Assembly: GCF_000715075.1 (NCBI RefSeq)
Contig: NC_134101.1
Span: 151,131,084 to 151,195,083 of the forward strand
Reading direction: 5' to 3'
DNA length: 64,000 bases
Source: Nicotiana tabacum
Lineage: Eukaryota; Streptophyta; Magnoliopsida; Solanales; Solanaceae
Shown one piece after another: positions 46,233-58,782 of the stretch. Below the pieces are notes generated by a model. That model made no database searches. It worked only from the letters and a program-made list of their open reading frames with translations, and was not told the DNA's origin. Both the position numbers and the translations under genes were made by a program. Each line of letters starts with the position of its first letter. The first letter of the stretch is position 1.

Positions 46233-46929
46233 TATCACGACCCCAAACCGGACCAGATCGTGATGGCGCCTCTCGTGAAGACAAGGCCAGCCAACACAAT
46301 CCCCAAGTTCATTTCAAAAGTTTTAATAAGTCAATTTAAGCCGTTTTAGTTAATCAGATATTGCATAATATAAGTTTAAAAGAACAGTGCGAAAATAGAT
46401 ACAGCTAGACATCGGGGTGTTACAAGTCACGAGCATCTACTAATGTCTAAAATATAATGGAATTTCTGTAAATGTACTAAATATAGTCTAATGACATCAA
46501 ACGGAGAAAACCAGTGTTGCGTACGTCGGGCAGCTACCTTGCTAAACTCCAAAGACTGTGCCTCTAATCAACCAATACCCGCTACCGGGTGCAGAAATAC
46601 CTAAATCTCCATACAAGGCGCACGGATAAAAAGTGAGTACTCCAACTCAGTGAGTAATAATCATAACTAAAGACTGAGTGAAAGAAAATCACGAAAAGTA
46701 CCTCAACATGCAATATAGAGTAGTACAAAACCAGTAAGAAAACAATGAAGCTGTGAAATCTCTTAAGCATCTTAGCTCAGTTTTAAACTTCTTTAAAATG
46801 ACTTTTTAACAGTTAAGCAATTAAATGCAAAACAACTAGGACAAATAAGCATAGAAAATCCGCCCCTCTGGCACAAATACACAATTAAACAGGTAAATTA
46901 CAGACAATAAGATAGATAGGCACATAAAG

Positions 46930-47250
46930 GATTGCCCCTCGAGCAGAATGTCAACAATACCAGCTCGTCGGGCTATATCTCACATCACAATGGGTACCCG
47001 CACTCACTGGGGGTGTGCAGACTCCAGGAGGGGCCCCTTATGGCCCAAGCGCAATATCAAGTCATCTCGTGGCATCATCACTAGGCTCTCGGCCTCATAT
47101 CAACAAGCCACCCCGTGGCGTACAAACTCAGGCCCTCGACCTCATAATAATAATCAGTTTATCACCGCTGCGACGTGCAGTCTGAACCAAATGTATTCTC
47201 ACAGCGCAGGCCCTCAGCCTTACTCAGTCAAACATAAGCCACTCGGTCAA
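46930..47250 (-). repeat. Mini-hairpin cluster, I 3' LTR
   Basis: Read on the minus strand: GCTC-GAG-GGGC, GCCAC-GGG-GTGGC, AGGTC-GAG-GGCCT and AGGCT-GAG-GGCCT. Three of these use GT pairs in the stem. Confidence 0.75.
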
Positions 47251-48154
47251 CAGTAAAACGTGATGCTCAGCCCAAAATACTATTTGAAATATCATTTGAT
47301 ATATTAAAATAGAGTAAACATGGATAAGTTATGAAAATAGTGAAATATAGATGACTGAGTTCATGTATAAAGTCAAAACAGTGAGGAAATATCAATAAAA
47401 ATCCCCTAAGGGTTCAAATAGTTGGCATAAAGCCCAAATATGGCATTCAGCCAAAAACATGATGATAGCAAATAGATTTCAGTCAAATACACGGTAAATC
47501 CCCAACAGTTCCTGAACCTACGCTTGTCATCAAGCGTGTGTCTCGCCTCAATATAGGACAACGATGTGCAATCCGGGGTTTTATACCCTCAGGACATCAT
47601 TTACACTCATTACTCACCTCGATTCGGTCCAAACTCTAACTCGGGATACCTTTGCCCTCACGAATCAACCTCCGGATGCTCAAAATCTAGCCACAATCAG
47701 TACATAATAATTAAAATATGCTAAGGGAACAAAGCCCACTCGAAAATATCCAATTTACATAAGAATCCCGAAATTGCTCAAACCCGGTCCCCAGGCCCAC
47801 GTCTCGGAATCCGATAAAATTTACATTAATGGAATCCTCATCCTCTCACGAGTCTATACATACCAAGAACATCAAATTCGGACCTCAATTGCCCACTCAA
47901 ATTCCCAATTTACACTTTCCAAATTCAAGCCCTAATTCCCCAATTTTAGGCTTTAATTTCCACATATTTCATGATTAATCAAGTAAGAATCAATATAGGA
48001 TCGAGTATATAGTTCAAAATCTTACCTCCAAGTGTTTCCCTTCGATTCCCTCTTCAATCCTTCTCAAAAGCTCCAAAACGCGCTCAACAATGGAGAAAAT
48101 AGACCAAAAATCGTGAAACTCACTTTTCAACATTCTGCCCCAGGTAAAATTACC

Positions 48155-48505
48155 TTCTTCGCGAACGCGACCGGCCTCTCGCGTTCGCGTAAACCAAATT
48201 CACTGCCTCTCCACTTTTCCCTTTGCGAACGCAGACAATTTCACGTGAATGCCATGCTTCGCCATATCATGCTTTCGCGAACGCGATACAACTCTCGCGT
48301 ACGCATAGCACATGGGCCTAGGGTGCCCAATGATTTTACTACTCTATGCGAACGTGACCCCAGTCTCGTGCTGCTATGCACATGAATCCTCCACCTTCGC
48401 GTTTGCGTCATCATCCTCACGAACATGTAGAACAAAAATATCATCGCATAAAACACCTTTCGCGAATGCGAGTCCCTGACCGCGAACGCGAAGAACAATT
48501 CGTCT
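48155..48505 (-). repeat. CGCGTTCGCG motif cluster, I 3' LTR
   Basis: Repeated TTCGCGAACGCGA-type words on the plus strand, at the same place in the LTR as in H. Confidence 0.8.
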
Positions 48506-49202
48506 GCAACAAAAACTAGCAAAAACTGCCAAGTCCAAAATCCAAAATTGATCTGTTTAACCACTCGAAACTCACCCGAGGCCCTCAGGACCTCAACCAA
48601 ACATGCCAAAACATATCCCATAGCCTCATTCAAACTTGTTCCAACCTTCGGAACGCTCAAAACAACATCAAAAAACCAAAATCACATCGGATTCAAGCCT
48701 AAGAGCTTTAAGAACTTCCAAATTCCGCTTTAGATCAAAAAGTCTATGAAACCTCGTCTGAATGACCTGAAATTTTGCACACACGTCACAAATGACACAA
48801 CAGAACTACTGCAACTCTTGAAATTCCATTTTGAACCCTATATCAAATTATCACCTATCAACCGGAAAACGCCAAAATCTCATTTTTGCCAATTCAAGCC
48901 TAAACCTTCCACGGACTTCCAAAATGCATTCCGATCACACTTCTAAGTCCCAAATCACCTAACGAAGCCAACCAAATCATAAAAATTCTGATCTGAGATC
49001 ATATACCAACAAGTCAAATCTTGGTCAAACTTTTCAAATTTCAAGCTTCAAACTGAGAACTGTTCTTCCAAATTCATTCTGGTTACCCTGAAAACCAAAA
49101 CCAACGATTTATATAAGTCATAATTTATCACACGGGGAAAGTCATGCCTGAGAACTGGCAAGCAAATTGCAAAAGCCCAAAACGATCGGTCGGGTCGTTA
49201 CA

Positions 49203-49219
49203 TCCTCCCCCACTTAAAC
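49203..49219 (-). promoter_or_regulatory. Polypurine tract of element I
   Basis: The minus strand reads GTTTAAGTGGGGGAGGA directly before the native LTR start. Confidence 0.85.
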
Positions 49220-50440
49220 ATACATCCGTCCTCAAACGTGCCCAGAGTTGTTCCAAAAGCCAACTAATCGCTGAATGACCTTACCATGAATATACTCGGG
49301 GGTGATCCCATATCACCCTATCTGATATAGGTCCGATAATACAATTTAACTGAAATTTTACAATCCAACCTAGCCCATAAACCTTAGAACCAATTTCTCT
49401 TTTTGAAATCATCCACAAGATCAGAGTCTCACATCTATACTCTGAATAAGCCTGTACAAGCTGTAATAACCCATTCCTGCAACCTCAGGTGCAATTACAT
49501 GATATACCACATAACTCAAACGCTTTTACCGGTAACGTCTAATCACAACAGCTGCACACAACAACCGAATACTGATAGAAAACCTTTTATCATTTAAGGT
49601 CTCATTCCAACTCTTTTATATACTGCCAATGATAAATGAAACACGCAGTAAGCCATAACCATTTCTTAGATCAACCATTCATGAAGTCGTTTCTCCTTCG
49701 GCAAAGACCGTAGCAAATTTCTGTCGAACCTCGATATTATCCTTCCAACACTACTGAAATCAAATCCGTTTGTATTCATTGAAGATCCCAATGATATCAT
49801 CTAATCCAACACAACTACTCTGGTGACATGATACCTCAATACAGACTAAAGCCACAACTTGCGCAATCCACGCCCCAATAAGCAACAATTCGAACATACT
49901 CAAACCATGAAAATGACTCAAATGAAAGAGCTATACCACAAGCTCACCAGAACCACCGCACACAATGTTGAGAACCCGTCACACATCATAGAAAAAGAAC
50001 GCACGAATTCAACCAGGACCATACCTCCATATAGCTTTGCTCCAATGTGCGACCTCATCCAAACACTGTTCCGCCTGAAACACCTCAAGTCACTATGCTC
50101 AAAATCGACAACCATGCGCAATATGATGTCTAAAACCAACGCAATCATCATAACTACCGCGAAGAAATTGCCATAACATACACAAACCCGAAAGGATACA
50201 ACCGATGCGCCATCCACCGAGTAATATCCAATACTCCTCCCGCTCAAATTCCAATGAGAGACCCCAATACCACCGCACCACATGTGCATATAACCAGCAA
50301 ATCCCAATGCCTCACAACACGGAAAAGGTAACTCATAGATCTCCCCAGATTACTAATAAGCTCAATAACAATCGAATCAACACATCCCTCAATAATACAA
50401 CTCGGAGCCAACCAAGCTGACTCAAGTTAGAACACACATC
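49220..50440 (-). other. Element I region in the place of reverse transcriptase to integrase
   Basis: About 1.2 kb with no recognisable pol sequence and no convincing frame. Near the polypurine tract, the minus strand has a TTTGAGGACGGATG-type 3' untranslated stretch common in Gypsy elements. The origin of the rest is unknown. Confidence 0.6.
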
Positions 50441-51050
50441 CACACTGGCCTGCCAACGAACCCCTTATCAAGGAAATCCTGAACCCGCTCCTTCAACTCC
50501 TTTAACTCTGCCGGTGCCCAACATCAAATCAATATCGAAATAAACAACCTTCCTCGGCGACATGCCCGGCCATAAGAACCACATCCCAAAAGTCCCTCAC
50601 CACCAGAACTGAATCAATGGTAGGATTCTCTACATTGACATCCATCACGAAAGCCCAAATAAGAAAGACAATCCTTCCCAGCCATCCGTTGGGTCTTCGA
50701 AATATGAAACCATCCTACTAAGAACATAATCTATTGAACCTCGCCACTCAATCCGTGGCATTCCCGGCATATCCAATGGCACCGCCTTAGTGCAATAGTC
50801 CAGAATAACACGACACATAGACAACCCGTCTGCCCCCAATATTACATCATAATCTAACATACCAAGTAGCAAAAGATCCGATCAGGTCTCCAAACCCCGA
50901 TAGTCACTATACAGTACCAATACACACGACCCACAACCACAACATAACCTATTTGTGAGAACTTTCCGTCTCCAAATCCATATAGCACACGAATCACCAT
51001 ACCTGATCCCAGTTCCGCCATCCGAATATATACCATACCTCTAATACCCA
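50441..51050 (-). pseudogene. Element I remnant of protease and start of reverse transcriptase
   Basis: The open stretch 50645-50872 has YDVILGADGLSMC and PGMPRIEWRGSIDYV, the second half of a Tekay protease. APAELKELKE and LDKGF from the start of reverse transcriptase follow at about 50520-50460, after which homology ends. The protease active-site Asp block is not recognisable upstream. No enzyme activity is possible. Confidence 0.78.
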
Positions 51051-52400
51051 ATCATTCCATGAGAGATACTCTAAAATCCTTTTGTGCTACCAAGCAAACT
51101 CGAATATCAGCAGTCGATCTAACAAGAGAGTGCCGCAATACTATCGAAGTACCATCAACTTAATCACATTGGCTTTTCCTGAAACATATACCCTCGTCAA
51201 ATCATCCCAATTAGCAATACCATTTCCTTAATCATTTAAAGATCATTTCCCAAATCATCTTAAGCTCATTTCCCTAATTATCTGGAGCTTATTTCTCTAA
51301 TTATTTGAAGTTGCCCGTGCTGCATAAGAACTTTTGACCTTCCTTTCAGAACTGATCTGTGACCTTACACATGCAAATCTATGTCTTGCACAACATACAG
51401 CATATGCCATACCATCCTAAGGTAAACATGAGAACTTCATATCCATTCCGAGCCACATGCAAATACGTACTCAACTAGCCAAGAACTTTTCCATTAGACC
51501 TCATCTGGGAGAAAAACTATACATCTCATGCTCCTCATGCCCGTGGAAAATATACACCTCTAACCGTGGTAGAAATCATCAATAACTCTCCCAATTCCAT
51601 TCGCACAAAACTAAACCGTTAGGACTGAATCCTTCTAATCCAACCAAGCTACACATTCCACAAAAAAACCCAAGAGAATTGCCGCGAAACACCTGCAGAA
51701 ACTTATTACCTCCTAATCACCCAAAGGACTAATCATATCTTTACCATGCCAATCCGGCCTATTACCAAGCTATTCTATTGATCCTAGTTTCTTCTAAATT
51801 ACCTTCAAATTGATACCTCTCCTTGCCATAACACCACAATTCCTCAACCCAGACTCACCAAATGAGATCCAAGCATAAAACCACACTGTCTAAGGCTCAT
51901 AAGCCACTGAATACTCTCTTAAACGTCCCAAAAGCACCACATTCGAAATACTTTACTCTGAAGCGACTTCCTACGAATCTAAATCCGTTACTTTTACCTT
52001 CCTGATATTGATAAATAGAATCCCATAGTTGATATAGAAATGATGCAAGTCTTAACACCCTCCAAAATGCAAACCTTAATTTCTAGCCAAAAGTACAACT
52101 TGAAAATCCCCAATCATTGCATGTAAAATCTTGAACACATTAGAACCATTCTCTATAGTCATCCACTCTACTCAAACCAAAATTAGCCAGATCAAATGAA
52201 CTGAATAACCTGTGCCTCATTTGCACTCCGACACCGTAGAATGTAACCTCACCTCAATGCACCAAGAAACTTCCTGCCCCATGCACCGAGCATCCTTCGC
52301 CAATAACCACTCAAGACACTCCGTGATTCTCATACACCTATGAAGCATAACATAACCTCTGTCGAAATTTTTCCTTTACTTGAGCCATCCTCGGTCTCAA
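51051..52400 (-). other. Element I, unrecognised 1.35 kb between leader and protease
   Basis: No frame, no gag motif and no zinc knuckle were seen. H has only about 100 bases of Gly/Arg-rich coding sequence in this place. Near 51220-51310, CATTTCCCTAATCATCT-like words repeat about four times. Confidence 0.5.
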
Positions 52401-53452
52401 TCTCCGTAAGCCATAACTGATTCACCCGTACACCTCAAACTGGAACCAACGTAGCTCATAACTGTGCAACCAGGTAATAAATAGCCGACTCCTCCACTTG
52501 GCTTAAAGCCATAAATCAAAACATACACAATAACTCATCATGCATATACCCTATTACTGCTATAATACCATAGTGAGATTAAACGCCATCCTTCATAAGC
52601 TCGTGAAACACAGACCATCTAGCACTTTAAGTCTTCTGCAATCCGCGTATTCACTCCAACAACAGTTAAACCCACTCTCTAAACCGACCTAAATTTAAAT
52701 TGCAACACATATCCTTCACTTGTAAATAAGATCTTCTAACAGACAATCATAAAGATCACACAACTTCAGAACACTTCGCATGAGATGACCCACCTGCTTT
52801 TCCTCTAACTAACATTTCTGTATATGCAGTCACTTAATCTTCTTGAGTCTAAACTCATACCATAACATTCACTCCCAACTAGGAAACATGAAAAGATTCT
52901 TTACACACCTATAACTCGGGGCTATACCTCAAATCAAAATGAAAATCAAGTACCTAATAGTTCTTCCATTCTCCGGCAGACCCTTCTCGTCGTTTCCAAA
53001 TCATATGAATACACCTCATAGTCATAACATACTCATCACGTAGTTATCTAGTCATTACTTCCCTCAATAGGGACACAACAGAACCTAGAGATCCAGAAAC
53101 ATGCACTCATGTAATTAACAGCTCAGTGCTCAAGCTATAGGCAAAAATCCAGCCCCAAGTCCTCTAGGCTGGCCCAACATCAACACACTGAGATCACATC
53201 TCGCCCCTCGATCAGGGAAATCACAAGCCATCGATGCACATCTGATACTGAGCGCTCATGCGTGCATGGGAACGCGTGGAAGGAATTCAAAAAGTTACAT
53301 TTCAAGCAAAATCAAGGACGCACGATAAGAATTCAAGAATGTGAAGTTTTTCCTAAAGGTTCTACAGCCTTCCGAGGATAAGTACAGACGTCTCTATACC
53401 GATCCGCGAGACTCTAAAAACCTGCTTATGACTCGTGAGACCTATGTAACCT
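52401..53452 (-). other. Element I leader, homologous to that of H
   Basis: The reverse complement aligns with 36511-37590. Homology runs from the primer site to the GTTCCAGTTTGAGGTGTACGG stretch near 52430, and no gag lies in between. Confidence 0.82.
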
Positions 53453-53468
53453 AGGCTCTGATACCAAC
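53453..53468 (-). promoter_or_regulatory. Primer binding site of element I (iMet tRNA)
   Basis: The minus strand reads TTGGTATCAGAGCCT next to the LTR end; the site is intact. Confidence 0.9.
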
Positions 53469-54159
53469 TTGTCACCACCCCAAACCAGACCCGGTCATGA
53501 TGGCGCCTCTCGTAAAGACAAGGCCAACCAATACAATCCCCAAATTCATTTTAAAAGTTTTAATAAGTCAATTTAAGCCTTTTTAGTTAATTAGGTATTG
53601 CATAATGTAAGTTTAAAAGAACATTGCGAAAATAGATACAACCCAACATCGGGGTGTCACAAGTCACGAGCATCCACTAATGACTAAAATAAAATGTAAT
53701 TTCTATAAATGTACTAAATACAGTCTACTGACATCAAAAGGAGAAAACAGTGCTGCGGACATCGCGCAGCTACCTTGCTAAACTCCAAAGACTCTGCCTC
53801 TGATCAACTAATACCTACTACCGGGTGAAGAAATACCTGCATCAGCACAAAAGGTGCAAGGAGTAAAGTTAGTAATCCAACTCAGTGAGTAATAATCATA
53901 ACTAACGATTGAGTGATAGGAAATCACGAAACGTACATCAACATGCTGTATAGAGTAGTATAAAACCAGTAAGAAGACAATGAAGTTGTGAAATCTCTTA
54001 AGCATCTTAGCTCAGTTTTAAACTTCTTTAAAATAACTTTTTAATAGTTAAGCAATTGAATAAAAAGCAGCTAGAACAGATAAGCACAGAAAATCCGCCC
54101 CTCGGGAACATATACACAGTTTAAACAGGTAAATGATAGACAATAAGATAGATAGGCAC

Positions 54160-54480
54160 ACAAAGGATTTTCCCTCGGGCACAATGTCAACAATACCAAC
54201 CCCTCGGACTATATCTCACATCACCATAGGTACCCACGCTCGCTGGGGTGTGCAGACTCCTGGAGGGGCCCCTTACGACCCAAGTGAAATATCAAGCCAT
54301 CTCGTGGCATCATCACTAGGCTCTTGGCCTCATATCAACAAGCCACCTCATGGCGTACAAACTCAGGCCCTTGGCCTCATAATCCTAATCAGTGTATCAC
54401 CGCTGCGTTATGCAGCCCGACCCAAAAGTATCCTTACAGCACAGGCCCTCGGCCTTACTCAGTCAAAATCATATAAGCCA
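54160..54480 (-). repeat. Mini-hairpin cluster, I 5' LTR
   Basis: AGGCC-CTC-GGCCT at 54443-54455 on the plus strand. On the minus strand there are also GCCAT-GAG-GTGGC with a GT pair, and AGGCC-AAG-GGCCT, where the stem is kept but the loop has changed. Confidence 0.75.
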
Positions 54481-55429
54481 CTCGGGAAATAGTAAAACGT
54501 GATGCTCAGCCCAAAATATTATTTGAAATATCATTTGATATATTAAAATAGAGTAAACATGGCTAAGTTATGAAAACATTGAAATATATCATGACTAAGT
54601 TCAGTTATAAAGTCAAGACAGTGAGGAAATATCAATAAAAATCTCCTAAGGGTTCAAATAGTTGGCACGAAGCCCAGATATGGCATTCAACCCAAAACAT
54701 GATGATAGCAAATAGATTTTAATCAAATACGTGGTAAAATAGTCATTCGGGACGGACTAAGTCACAATAGCCAATAGTGCCCGACCCCACGCTCATCATC
54801 AAGCGTGTGTGTTACCTCAATATAGCACAATAATAAGCAATCCGGAGTTTCATACCCTCAGGACATCATTTACAATCATTACTCACCTCGATCTGGTCCA
54901 AACTCTAGCTTGCAATGCCTTTTCCCTCACGAATTGACCTCTGGATGCTCCAAATCTAGCCATAATCAGTACATAATCATTAAAATATGATAAGGGAACA
55001 AAGCCCACTCGAAAATATCCAATTTACATAAAATATCCTGAAATTGCTCAAACCCAGCCCCCGAACCCACGCCTCGGAATCCGGTAAAATTAACATTAGT
55101 GGAATCCTCATCCTCTCACGAGTCTATACATACCAAGAAAATCAAATTCAGACCTCAATTACCCCTTCAAATTCCCAATTTACACTCCAAATTCAAGCCC
55201 TAATTCCCCAATTTTAGGCTTTAATTTCCACATATTTCACGATTAAACAAGTAAGAATCAACATAGGGTCGAGTATAGAGTTCAAAAATCTTACCTCCAA
55301 GTGTTTCCCTTCGATTCCCTATTCAATCCTTCTCAAAAGCTCCAAAAATCGCTCAACAACGGAGAAAATAGACCAAAAATCGCGAAACTCAATTTTAAAC
55401 ATTCTGCCCAAGGTAAAATTACCTTCTTT

Positions 55430-55700
55430 GTGAATGCGATCGGTCTCTCACATTCGCATAGACCAAATTCACTACCTCTCCACTTTTCCCTTCGCGAACG
55501 CGGACAATTCCATGCGAACGCAATGCTTCACCATACCAGGTTTTCGCAAATGCGATGCAACTCTCGCGAACGCATAGCACATAGGCCTGGGTTGCCCAAC
55601 GATGTTACTCCTCTATGCGAATGTGACCCCAGTCTCGCGTCAGAAATGAGCATGAATCCTCCACCTTCACAAACATGAGTCCCTGACCACAAACGCGAAG
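55430..55700 (-). repeat. CGCGTTCGCG motif cluster, I 5' LTR
   Basis: Same motif family as in H, more degraded (many CACATTCGCA and AAACATGAG-like variants). Confidence 0.75.
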
Positions 55701-56407
55701 AACAATTTGTCTGCAACAAAAACCAGCAAAAACTGCCAAGTCCAAAGTCCAAAATTGATTTGTTTAACCACCCGAAACTCACCCGAAGCCCTCGGAACCT
55801 CAATCAAACATGCCAACATATCCAATAACCTCATTCAAACCTTTTCTAACCTTCGGAATGCTCAAAGCAACATTAAAACACCAAAATCACATCGGGTTCA
55901 AGCCTAAGTGCTTCAAGAACTTCCAAATTCCGCTTTCAATCAAAAGGTACATCAAACCTCATCCGAATGACCTGATATTTTGCTCACATGTCATAAATGA
56001 CACAATGGAACTATTGCAGCTCTCGGAATTCCATTCCCAACCCTATATCAAAATCTCAGCTATCAACCGGAAAATGCCAAAATCTTATTTTCCCGCATTT
56101 CAAGCCTAAACTTTCCACAGACTTCCAAAATGTATTCTGATCACGCTCTTAAGTCCCAAATCACCTAACGAAGCCAACGAAATCCTAAAAATTTTGATCC
56201 GAGATCATATACTTAAAAGTCAAATCTTGGTCAAACTTTTCAAATTTCAAACTTCAAACTGAGAACTGTTCTTCCAAATTCATTGTGGTTACCCTGAAAA
56301 CCAAAACCAACGATTTATATAAGTCATAGTACATCGCACGGGGCAAGTCATGCCCGAGAACTGGCGAGCAAAGTGCAAAAGCACAAAAAGGCCGATCGGT
56401 CATTACA

Positions 56408-58769
56408 GACAGTAAGCAAACAATGCGGCTTGGTTATACTAATGAACAAATAAGATTCATGCAATTATCTAAAGCAAGATTAGGCATGCTAAACAGTATA
56501 CAGTAATCTTGGCATGCTGATTGCATATTGATTAGAATAGCAAATAGAACTGGAAATCATAACTAATGAATTGCAGCAACAAAGAAAACACATAGTCTTG
56601 GAATGTGAATTGAATCAGGACATACCAGTTAAGAAGAGAATACAAAGTATAGAGCAGATATGGTGCAAGTAGCCAGCCTTGGCTTACAGCTGGCTGGATT
56701 AGTAAGAATTACAAGTAACAGAAGAGAATAGAGAGCTTTTGAGAGTGTGAGAACGTAGATGAACCAGTATTCGTGATCAAAAGTGAGAATAGGTAGGGGC
56801 ATATATAGTAATCAACAGTTAAACAAAATAAGGTAAAGAATCAATTATGTAACAATTAAGGAAATTCACAAAATCAGTCACACACGTGAAATCAGTAAAG
56901 TCTTCCCCTTAATCAAGAAATAATCAATCAACGGTAAAAGCAGTATTGATATTTAAGGAAGGAAATCAAGTAACTTGGATATAGAATAGGCAATTTGGGG
57001 TGAATGAACATTAGTTCAAGTAAGGGAACAATTAGTAAGAATTAGCAAATAACATCGTTGAAACTAATTAAGGCAAGAAGTTCAATCAAACCGAGTAGAG
57101 AGGTAAGAATCAAAGGTTATGTAAGGAAATGAGTTCAAATCAAACCAAAAATAATAACTTCAGAATAGTTAAGGGTTTAACTAAAAGAGAAAATCATGTA
57201 AAGGGTCAACAAATATCGCAGACAATTCAAATAGGCAAGTAAGGAGTACTCAGGACTCAACACATAGGTCTTTACGAAGAAAATTGGTAAATTAAAATTC
57301 AAAACAACCCTAATTTAAGCAGAAAAAATATAGGTTTACCATGAATAGCTAGAACGAACATAGATATATAGAATCAGTAGAAAAGTTGAACAAAGAAACT
57401 TAGTAGAGGCATATTAGGATAAATAATCACAAAACATCTAATTGGATAAAGAAAAATCACAAGAACAAAAGCAAGGACAAAGTCAGTACATAAGTAACTC
57501 AGAAACCAAACAAAAATGTCGAAACAATTAGGCTTTTTAGTATAAACGAGTTAACATTAGAGCAAACCTTACGAAATCGGTTAAAACATATAACAAACAG
57601 AAGATTAAACACTCAAAATTATCAAATATTTTCGGAAAAAGAAATTTTCGGGAAACCCTAGCTTTAGAAAATGGAAAACCATTCGAGAATCAGAAGGTTC
57701 TTGTAAAAATCAGAAGGTTCTTGTAAAACTCACATGAAATAGGTTCGATCCATCTCAGATCTTGCACAGATCTATGAAGTTAAAAGGACAAAAATTACGA
57801 TTTCGAGAAGAACAACACAGAGGTAAAGAAGCAAGCTTAGAAACTCATAGATCTAAGGCGATATAGGAAGATCTTACTCGGAATCAAACCAGAACAGCTT
57901 GAGACGGTCGAGAAAGGGCCATAGATGTAAGCAGACTAACCCTGGTCCCTTGAGGACCCTGGAGATGTTGATACCAGTATATGAGAGGCCATTAGAGGCC
58001 CGGGGGTGGTGAGAAACCACCATAAATGGCCATAGATGAGTGACGACGAGGGTGGACTAGGGTTAGGTTTTGAGAGAAATTTGAGAGAAGAAGGGATCAG
58101 ATGACGGCGAGGAGGGTGTTAGAATGATTAGGGGTTGGGGGGGGGGGTATTGGTTAGTTTATTTTAGGATAGAGGAATCTGGTCCGTTGATCACAATGAT
58201 CAACGGCCATGATTTAACTAGAGCTAGGCTTGGCAGATGTTGGATTTGGGCAGGGTAGATTTAGGTCGGATTTAAATTGAAATTGGGGTTAGAATTGGGC
58301 TGATTTAACAGGCTAGGTCCAAAATAAAAAGGGGCTATTTTTTAAATACGTAATTAATTGCTAAAATAATTTTAAAAAAATGGTCAATAAATATAAAAAT
58401 GATTTTCATGCATGGAAATGTTTTAAAGTAATTACTTAATATTTTCAAAATATAAAAGGTTATTTTTCAATAAAAAATAATGTAATAATGCATGCATAGT
58501 ATATAATTTCAAAGTAATTGCAATTGCATTCTAAAAATATAGATGTGGCTATTTTTGCAATAATTAAAACTTAATACGAATGCAAAATGATAAAATTAAG
58601 CCACAAAAATTATTAAAACCATTTTGTGATGCAATCAGTGATTGTTTTATAAATAAAATGCTGGGATAAATTAATTAAAAAAAATTTGAATGCAGAAATT
58701 ATATGAAAAATACTAATTGGTGCCAATGCATAGTTTTGAAAATATTAAGGAAAAAAATGAGTATCAACA
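56408..58769 (-). repeat. Element E 3' LTR, piece 3 (native start)
   Basis: Begins with the second gacag of I and ends at the native LTR start TGTTGATACTC (58769). AT-rich and non-coding, with a run of 11 G at 58137-58147. With pieces 1 and 2 the LTR is about 4.8 kb after the target duplications are removed. Confidence 0.88.
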
Positions 58770-58782
58770 GCTACCCCTCTTT
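58770..58782 (-). promoter_or_regulatory. Polypurine tract of element E
   Basis: The minus strand reads AAAGAGGGGTAGC directly before the native LTR start, nearly identical to that of D. Confidence 0.82.

Larger units (their letters stand above)
46233..49202 (-). repeat. Element I 3' LTR (2970 bases)
   Basis: Native start TGTAACGACCC at 49202. The native end reads GTCGTGATA at 46233, so the terminal CA has become TA. It contains the CG motif cluster (48155-48505), a donor-like GGAG/GTAAG (intron from 48025) and hairpins near 46930-47250. Confidence 0.93.
46233..56407 (-). mobile_element. Element I: gag-less, mostly pol-less relative of H, inserted in the LTR of E
   Basis: LTRs at 46233-49202 and 53470-56407 are homologous to those of H but inverted. 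The target duplication gacag is exact at 46228-46232 and 56408-56412. Inside, on the minus strand, are an iMet primer site, the H-type leader, about 1.35 kb of unrecognised sequence, a scrap of protease/reverse transcriptase, about 1.2 kb of non-coding sequence and a polypurine tract. Confidence 0.94.
53470..56407 (-). repeat. Element I 5' LTR (2938 bases)
   Basis: Native start TGTAATGACC at 56407 and native end GGGGTGGTGACA at 53470. It contains the CG motif cluster (55430-55700), a donor-like GGAG/GTAAG (intron from 55294), hairpins (54160-54480) and an acceptor-like CTGATGCAG (last intron base 53837). Confidence 0.94.

Noticed and set aside
46948..47256. Open frame on the strand opposite to element I in its LTR, with similar frames at 54133-54492 and 43137-43466
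   Set aside because: They recur only because the LTR copies are homologous. They are antisense to the element and low in complexity, and the hairpin cluster explains the open frame.
48032..48385. Open frame antisense to the I 3' LTR, with a related one at 55301-55678
   Set aside because: It spans the CG motif cluster, has no start context or domain, and its counterparts in the LTRs of H are broken.
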